DNA of 64,000 bases, from positions 59,964,917 to 60,028,916 of the forward strand of contig CM049319.1 in the NCBI GenBank assembly GCA_026874595.1. Reading direction: 5' to 3'. Within the stretch, counting starts at the first letter, position 1, and every line of letters starts with the position of its first letter. The notes beneath the pieces were generated by a model, which worked only from the letters and a program-made list of their open reading frames with translations, was not told where the DNA came from and did no database searches. A program made the position numbers and the translations under genes. Below, in pieces: positions 57,544 to 64,000 of the stretch. This stretch comes from Sipunculus nudus (lineage: Eukaryota; Annelida; Sipuncula; Golfingiida; Sipunculidae).

Positions 57544-57931
57544 TAATTGCTAGAATCTGATAATTCTCAATGATCCCTTTTAGGTAAATTACTCAGACCT
57601 TGTGAAAATGAAGCCACAAGATAACTCGGTGATCAGTTTGGTCAAATGTATCTCCTGCAAATATTGAGTTTAAATGGTGACTAATAGGCAGATCTTTGTG
57701 ATATATAGACTATATGATCACCCCTGTAATTGAGATTCATATTTCTGTTACTTTTATTATTATTATCATTCGAGATATCATTTATTTTACTCTGATTCCA
57801 GTGAATCTTGCCCACTACATACTTGCCCATGACCCTATTCAGTTGACCAAGTTCAATGACCTTGACCCATCTTAGCAAAGTTACTATTACTGTCAATATT
57901 TTAATAGATATGTAAATATATTTGTGTGTGT

Positions 57932-57937
57932 ATTAAA
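57932..57937 (+). terminator. candidate proximal poly(A) signal ATTAAA
   Basis: ATTAAA 390 nt after the stop codon, preceded by TTTGTGTGTGT and followed by GGTAAAGAGTGTG. A plausible short-UTR site; weak evidence alone. Confidence 0.25.
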
Positions 57938-59012
57938 GCTGGTAAAGAGTGTGATATATTGAATGTGCTACAGCTTTTTCACACACATATCCACACAAAT
58001 TTATTTACATGCTTGATTTGGCTTCTGAAGTATGGATGGACCTGCCTGGGCTTTGTTCATTCAGTTACAGTGATGGGAGTATTAAAATCCAGTGTTAAGT
58101 GAGAAGGATCAGTTGTTCAAGTAAGCAGAGATAGATGGCTCTGTATGCACTGCATGGACAATCTTAGTCAGTCATGGTTGTTTAAATTACTTAAATTGAA
58201 AAAACTCAGATCAACTACATATATATGTATAGTCAGTCATATATATCAGGCACATGATAAGTTTTGCAAATGTACTTTTAAACTTTTTCTTAATTCATGT
58301 GATATGATATTAAGACATATCTATTCAGGGTCAGGATTCGAGAGAATTTTGTAAATGTTTGATACTATACATGAATACATTGGGCAGTGAAGTTTTTTTC
58401 TACTTTGGATGTCATAACCAACTTCCTCAGTACTAACCCTTGTGGGCAAATACCAGGATGTCAAGTAAATTTAAACAGTGTACTGAGAAACTATAGTGCA
58501 AGATCCATACATGTATTATGGCTGCAATTTTATAAACTTTGATGTGATATAAACTCCATTTTAATATGGACTCATTTTTACAGTTTCCATAAAAATATGT
58601 TACTTTTTAATCTACCAGAGTTTCAGGTATATTTTAAGTTCTTTTTATTTTATGTAAATCATACATGTTTTGTGATGTTATGTATATTTGTTATAATTGT
58701 TTCAAAGTTAAAGCGACAAATAAGAAGGCTCAGAAAAAATCTTAGATTTCACGTGAAAGGGTTATCTAAATTATGCAGAAACCATTTATTCCAACACCAG
58801 CTGGGCATTCATATTATTATTATTTATAATCTTTTTAATAGATAATCATATATAACAGATAGTTATATTCACCTAATTAATGTACCTTTACATACAATTT
58901 TAAATGCATATATATGTATTTGTGATAAAATTATTTGTGAATAACATGCTTTATAAACAAAAGGTTCTCTTTCACAATACTTAAACTAGCTACTTAATTC
59001 TGCCATTAAAAA

Positions 59013-59360
59013 TAAACTATTTAGATTTATTATGAATATCATGATGAATGTCTACCAGCTTTCAGTAAATATTAATGTGCGCCTTTTCCAGTTTGACTTT
59101 GGTGTAAAGATCCATATACGCAATTGAAAATAAACTATTTAGAGTTTTTATGCATATCATGATAAATGCCTACCAGCTTTCAGTAAATATTAATGTGCGC
59201 CTTTTCCAGTTTGACTTTGGTGTAAAGATCCATATATTCAATTGAAAATAAACTATTTAGAGTTTTTATGCATATCATGATAAATGTCTATCAGCTTTCA
59301 GTAAATATTAATGTGCGCCTTTTCCAATTTTACTTCTGGTGTAAAGACAGATGATGCCAG
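59013..59360 (+). repeat. 118-bp tandem repeat, three copies, in 3' UTR or flank
   Basis: TAAACTATTTAGA, CATGATAAATGTCTACCAGC, TTTCAGTAAATATTAATGTG, CGCCTTTTCCAGTTTGACTT recur at exact 118-base spacing (59013, 59131, 59249). Each copy carries an AATAAA hexamer. Confidence 0.85.
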
Positions 59361-60585
59361 CAACAGAAGTTTTGAATCCCTGGTGAAACGCCACAGTATC
59401 CTGAGGCACAAGCAATATTCTTATAGATTTTCCCACAACGTAGAGTATAATACAGTGTATTATAAAACATTGATTTATGCTTAAACTAACAGACAGTGCC
59501 TCAAAAAGAGCTGCACAAATTTATATTACTGTAATTTATGAATCTGAGCCTATGATTAGCCTTATCAAACTCTTTATGAAATCAATTCTTGTATGATGCA
59601 CACATGTAAACATGATGAAGTTGAGGTAAACATAGTGCTGTTGACAGTGTTAATTAAGACCTAAACTTGAGGTTTATATTATTTATTCACCAAAACTCTT
59701 CAATTGCTACAAGTGAATTTTTCCTAAACATGAAAATTATTGCAAAACATCCGGTTTATTGTCCGTGACAAATGTTTGACCTAGATGATGTTCTTGAATT
59801 TGGAGGTGCCCATATTGAATTCTGTGTGAGCCCTTTGTCGCCCACCAAAACCACTTAACAGCTTTGTCAGCAATAACCTGTTGAATATTCATAACCTTTA
59901 CAATATTTGGCAGCCTTGACAGTTGATATTTTGACTCTAAGTAGTTTTCTGATCAATGGAAATATACTGAGAATATTTTGTGACGGCAACTGTATATTTT
60001 TTAATTTTTGTGACCTTTAAGGGTCACACCAATAATTTAGTAGTGACCTTGAAAGATCAAAATAGAAATTAATTCTCATGACCTTAAAACGTCAGACTAG
60101 AAATTTTACTCTCGATACTCTATCTCAGGAATGAAAGAAGTATTGTGCATAATTTCTTACATTCAGAATACATTTTTTATAAATAACTGTAATAGGTAAG
60201 TCTTTTTCTGTCCCATAATCAACATTTGCCATTAATGAGTATTAGGCAAGCGTGGCTTAGTTTCTTGAAAATATTGAAAATCTGCTGAAACTTAGGGTAA
60301 AATGCACAGTTTGTGATACAAGTTTATCGTTAAGCTTAATTTTTAAGGATTTAAATTTTTATTGACAATGTACAAATAGCAGTAGTGATCTCAAGAAGAT
60401 TAGAATAACATTCCTATACTCATATACAAATGATCTCAGAATTATATTGTACATGATGTGATTAGAATAATGATTATTTTTTAGGTCATCAGGATCACAA
60501 AAGGCACAAATGGAACTGAAAATACTGATGTGTAGTTCTTTTTATGCAACAAACATTTTTGCATATTTTTTTTAACTTTAATATA

Positions 60586-60587
<2 letters not shown>

Positions 60588-60632
<45 letters not shown>
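60588..60632. repeat. (TA)n microsatellite
   Basis: About 44 bases of alternating TA. Confidence 0.95.
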
Positions 60633-60634
<2 letters not shown>

Positions 60635-60867
60635 GTATATTTTAAATAATATTGTCATTTGAATGTTTCAATATTACTGAACACAAACTGGGGAAATCTT
60701 AGCCTGGAGGATTAATGTATATCTGCTGGAATCATATCAGGACTAATTGCATACAATAATAAACTTATACTTAACGATGTGAAGGAATGAATTTTAGAGA
60801 TGTGTTGTATGTAGATATATCAGTATTTCAGTTGGAACCATAGGGGATCACTGATAGTTTGGTACTC

Positions 60868-60873
<6 letters not shown>

Positions 60874-60946
<73 letters not shown>
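60874..60946. repeat. (TA)n microsatellite
   Basis: About 72 bases of alternating TA. Confidence 0.95.
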
Positions 60947-60949
<3 letters not shown>

Positions 60950-61793
60950 TATTTATATACACGTAGTGGTTATTTTTAGTCACCGAAAGCAAAAGCAAAT
61001 GTTTTATTTAAAGTTGCACACATTAAGCTGAGGACCTATAAATACTATATATCTTTTATACTTTCTATTATATGACTTTGCGGTTATATTTCATAAGCAA
61101 TGTATATACATGCACTAATCTATATAATAGGTTACTCTTGATATTGTGAATTACTCCGGAATATCATTTATTGTACAACAATTAAAAAAACCAAATAACT
61201 CCTATATTGAGATGGATTTTGTAACTGTCAATTGTGAAGTCATTTATATAAAACATTTATATTTGTGATCCTACATCAATTAATGTAACTGATATGATAA
61301 TTGTTTATTGTAAATTGAAAAATTAAAATTCTCTCTTATATGTTTCTTTCACCAAGGCAGCAAGTAATCTTATATTGTCATGAAAAAAATGTTATTTGAA
61401 CCATATCCTTCTGTGGTGCTGGACCAGTTTTCATACTAACACAAATAAATAGTCAGAGATTATTGATTTTATATTCAAACTGAACATGATTCTCAACTCT
61501 ATATTCTTGAACCAAAATAATACTTATATATTACATATTTACCAATCTTTTCTATTGAACCTAATTTTTATAGTCACTGCATCAAATATTTGTTCGCGTA
61601 ACCAGATTGTTTATTTTTTATTTCTGGTGTATGCCAGATAACTGAAATGTAGTTGTGAATACTATTTTACTGTGATAAGATGTATATTATATATGTGCAT
61701 AGCTCGACTCCATACATTCTATAATACGTGCATTCTCTTTCGCAGCATGCGCTAGATATATTTGTGTAAATTGGAATATAGATACATATTATA

Positions 61794-61844
61794 AATAAAT
61801 AACAACAACTGTTATTGTTTGTTTTTGTCTGTGTATGGTGTAGA
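61794..61844 (+). terminator. candidate poly(A) signal and GU-rich downstream element
   Basis: AATAAA at 61794-61799 (within AATAAATAA), then TTGTTTGTTTTTGTCTGTG-type sequence at about 61816-61844. This is the classic pairing of hexamer and GU/U-rich element, in the orientation of the LOXHD1 gene. It is the best such pair after the stop codon, though AT-rich DNA gives many chance hexamers. Confidence 0.45.
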
Positions 61845-63343
61845 AGACGGTGGTTTCAAAATTAGAAAGGATGGACTTTCATCCTTTTTTTTTATCATCT
61901 CGGAAGATTTCTTCCTGACAACTCACAATTCCCTTCTTTTGATCATCAAGATTGGGTTATAATTATTTATTAACCAAAAACAATTAAAAAAACATAGGTA
62001 ATGAATTCACAAGATCTTCTACAAGTCTTGATTGATTTTTCCCTTTATATACGCACTCATGACAGTAAGATATCGTTAGATACCGATATATAAATATAAT
62101 CAGACCGGTCCAACAAAATTTATTCATATTGATTCATCATAGGAATGTATCAAAAATGTTATTTTCTCAGATCAGTTTGAACAAAATGGCAGAGTAATTG
62201 TAGAATTAATTTAAGGTCGCAGCTCTGTTCAAGAAAAAGAATTTGCATGCATATATAGACCTATACATATATGTAGAAAACCTTAACATTACCACACATA
62301 CACTTTTTGTAGCGCCATATCAACCCTCTGACATTACGACCAGATTGCCATTACATCTAGGTCTTAGGAACGCATTATAAGGCCCCATGAGAATGCAAAT
62401 ATTTGAGCTATAGGATTTGCCAAAAAATACCCTTTCACGAGCGCTTTGCGAGTCGTGAAGTGGTCATTTGCGAGTCGCTAAATGATTTTGCGAGTCGTGA
62501 AGTGGTCATTTGCGAGTTGCTAAATGATTTTGCGAGTCGTAAAGTGGTCATTTGCGAGTCGCAAAATGATTTTGCGAGTCGTGAAGTGGTCATTTGCGAG
62601 TCGCTAAATGATTTTGTGAGTCGTGAAGTGGTCATTTGCGAGTCGCAAAATGATTTTGCGAGTCGTCAAGTGGTCATTTGCGAGTCGCCAAATGATTTTG
62701 CGGCTCGCAAAATGGACAAATTTTATGGCAGATTGCCAAATGGGGACTACATAATTACATCAGGACTGATTTTAAAATTAAGGGCTTTATGCCCCTTCAA
62801 TTGCTATATAGCATAAGGATGATTTCAGAGGTCTTTGGCCAGACGTGTTTTTCTCGCTTATATATAGCATTATCATGATTATAGCTAGCATTGCAAACGT
62901 GGATATTTTACTTGTGACTTTTATACTTCTTAAGGAAGTATAAGCTTTCAATAACTAGACTTTTTTGTAGTGCTCATTATTATGGAGGATTCGCTGTTTC
63001 ATGGTTTCTACATGTTTTTCCTATAATTAATATGAAATTCAAGCTATATATAAAGTTTCATATATGCACAAAATGCGGAACCGGCATGCTGTATGTATGC
63101 AGATAAAAATCAATCGTAATTAAAGTGAGATCTCATATGTAGGTATCCGGCATGAGGCCTTCATATATTTCTGGCATCCCGATTTTTGCCGGATCCCGGT
63201 GGTATGCCGGATCCGAAAGATGCTTCACCGCACCGGTAGGTATAAGATATGTACAAGAGATCTCTCAACACGCACTATGCACTCCGCGTTCTGCAATCTG
63301 CATGCATGCATATGGAAACTGAGTAAAGTCATTGCTTTGTAAA
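61845..63343. other. intergenic region downstream of LOXHD1
   Basis: AT-rich apart from the 42-bp repeat and a GGATCC/GCCGGAT palindrome-rich patch at 63140-63240. No gene recognised. Confidence 0.6.
62440..62715. repeat. 42-bp tandem repeat built of GCGAGTCG half-units
   Basis: Unit GCGAGTCGTGAAGTGGTCAT, TT, GCGAGTCGCTAAATGATTTT (22 + 20 bases) repeats about six times. The period is 14 codons, so both strands remain open (62403-62816 plus, 62435-62635 minus). Considered non-coding. Confidence 0.85.
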
Positions 63344-63466
63344 ATGAATAACAAGGCATTTCGTCGGAGAGAGATTCAGCCGAAGCTAACTTCATTGCTG
63401 AATCAAAAGAAAAAAATTACTACAAGACACAAGAAACGAGCAGAGAACAATGAATTCAACTCCACT
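63344..63466 (+). CDS. weak candidate first coding exon of a neighbouring gene
   Basis: ATG at 63344 opens MNNKAFRRREIQPKLTSLL, NQKKKITTRHKKRAENNEF, a basic polypeptide with no family I recognise. The frame stays open to 63529, but composition turns to hydrophobic low-complexity after about 63466, near a possible donor CTG|GTTTGA. It could equally be chance. Confidence 0.2.
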
Positions 63467-63529
63467 GGTTTGAGGTTAGATTATATATGTTTATGGGGTT
63501 ACTCTTTAATTATAATCATACCGATTTGA

Positions 63530-64000
63530 GATGTTGTATCTGACTCCGTAAACGGATGTATTTCACGTATAGGTATTATACACCTGTAATGTTTTTTTTT
63601 TTTTTTTTTGCGTATACTAAGGACAAGAGTATAAGACCCCTGACCGAAACATCGGTTGCTGGTCTGGCACTGATCCCGGTACCTTATTTAATCAAAGCTT
63701 ATCTATGATAAACTCCAAAACTCGTACACGTTGAGCTATAATATCTCTCTATGTAGTTTTCATCATTTACACATGACCACGGTGCTATACGTAAAGTAAT
63801 TACGGTTTATGGATAACATACTTTTTCCCGATGAATCTCATTTAAACACTAAACAACTAAACGGGAAGTATAAGGCAACTGAATAGGCATATATAATTAA
63901 TTATACGAAGGCCACCAGACAAGATATATATCTGGTGAATTTTAGATTAGAGCCTTTTCACAAATATGGAATATAACTGCATGCGCTGGAATAACCCTAA
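63530..64000. other. right edge of window, nothing recognised
   Basis: T run at 63592-63609; otherwise AT-rich DNA without signal. Confidence 0.6.

Larger units (their letters stand above)
57544..61815 (+). other. LOXHD1: LOXHD1 3' UTR, probable extent up to the strongest poly(A) signal
   Basis: AT-rich, with no coding signal. Possible signals are ATTAAA at 57932, AATAAA at 59011, 59129 and 59247 (inside a triplicated repeat) and AATAAA at 61794. The last is followed by a GT-rich stretch. A 4.2 kb UTR is an inference; a short UTR ending near 57960 is also possible. Also holds two (TA)n tracts and the 118-bp triplication. Confidence 0.4.

Noticed and set aside
62403-62816. 137-codon plus-strand ORF and its minus-strand shadow
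   Set aside because: A 42-bp tandem repeat open in both directions; no coding evidence.

Overview
The window is eukaryotic, AT-rich, intron-rich DNA. It is almost entirely one large gene on the + strand: the 3' three quarters or more of a LOXHD1-type gene (lipoxygenase homology domain-containing 1, a chain of PLAT domains). I joined 36 coding exons between 1568 and the stop codon at 57541-57543. All have AG/GT boundaries and all junctions keep frame. Together they give 6099 nt, or 2032 residues plus stop. The joined protein holds the second half of one PLAT domain (P1) and then thirteen whole ones (P2-P14). The gene begins left of the window. Human LOXHD1 has 15 PLAT domains, so only about one and a half should be missing. 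Every domain-to-domain junction is a phase-1 intron, so each PLAT module is a symmetrical 1-1 unit, while intron positions inside the modules vary.

The source is most likely a lophotrochozoan, probably a bivalve or other mollusc. The reasons are the mix of dispersed repeats (short hairpin-headed elements followed by GTCC/GTCTGTC tracts, many TA-flanked MITEs, tRNA-derived SINE-like units) and the low GC content. This is an inference from repeat style; no species-specific marker was seen.

Layout: 1-395 is a minus-strand fragment of a pogo/Tigger-like protein with a CENP-B-type helix-turn-helix, frameshifted and cut by the window edge. 1568-16684 encodes P1-P4. 16685-23483 is a 6.8 kb intron with a 764 bp pogo-type MITE. 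23484-26450 encodes P5, which carries a ~190-residue Arg/Lys/Asp/Ser-rich insert. 26704-41317 encodes P6-P9 and includes a candidate 12-nt microexon at 34744. 42997-43150 is a Ser-rich linker. 43890-57543 encodes P10-P14, with P10-P13 clearly diverged from the consensus. 57544 onward is 3' UTR and flank, with a good poly(A) signal at 61794 and several tandem repeats. A weak candidate first exon of a neighbouring gene lies at 63344.

Introns hold most of the sequence and most of the unusual structure: at least three families of TA-flanked MITEs, three or four families of hairpin-headed repeats with internal tandem units, minisatellites that stay open as long spurious ORFs, and a tandem amplification of the 3' end of one exon together with its splice donor. 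No prokaryotic features, CRISPR arrays, rRNA or functional tRNA genes were found.
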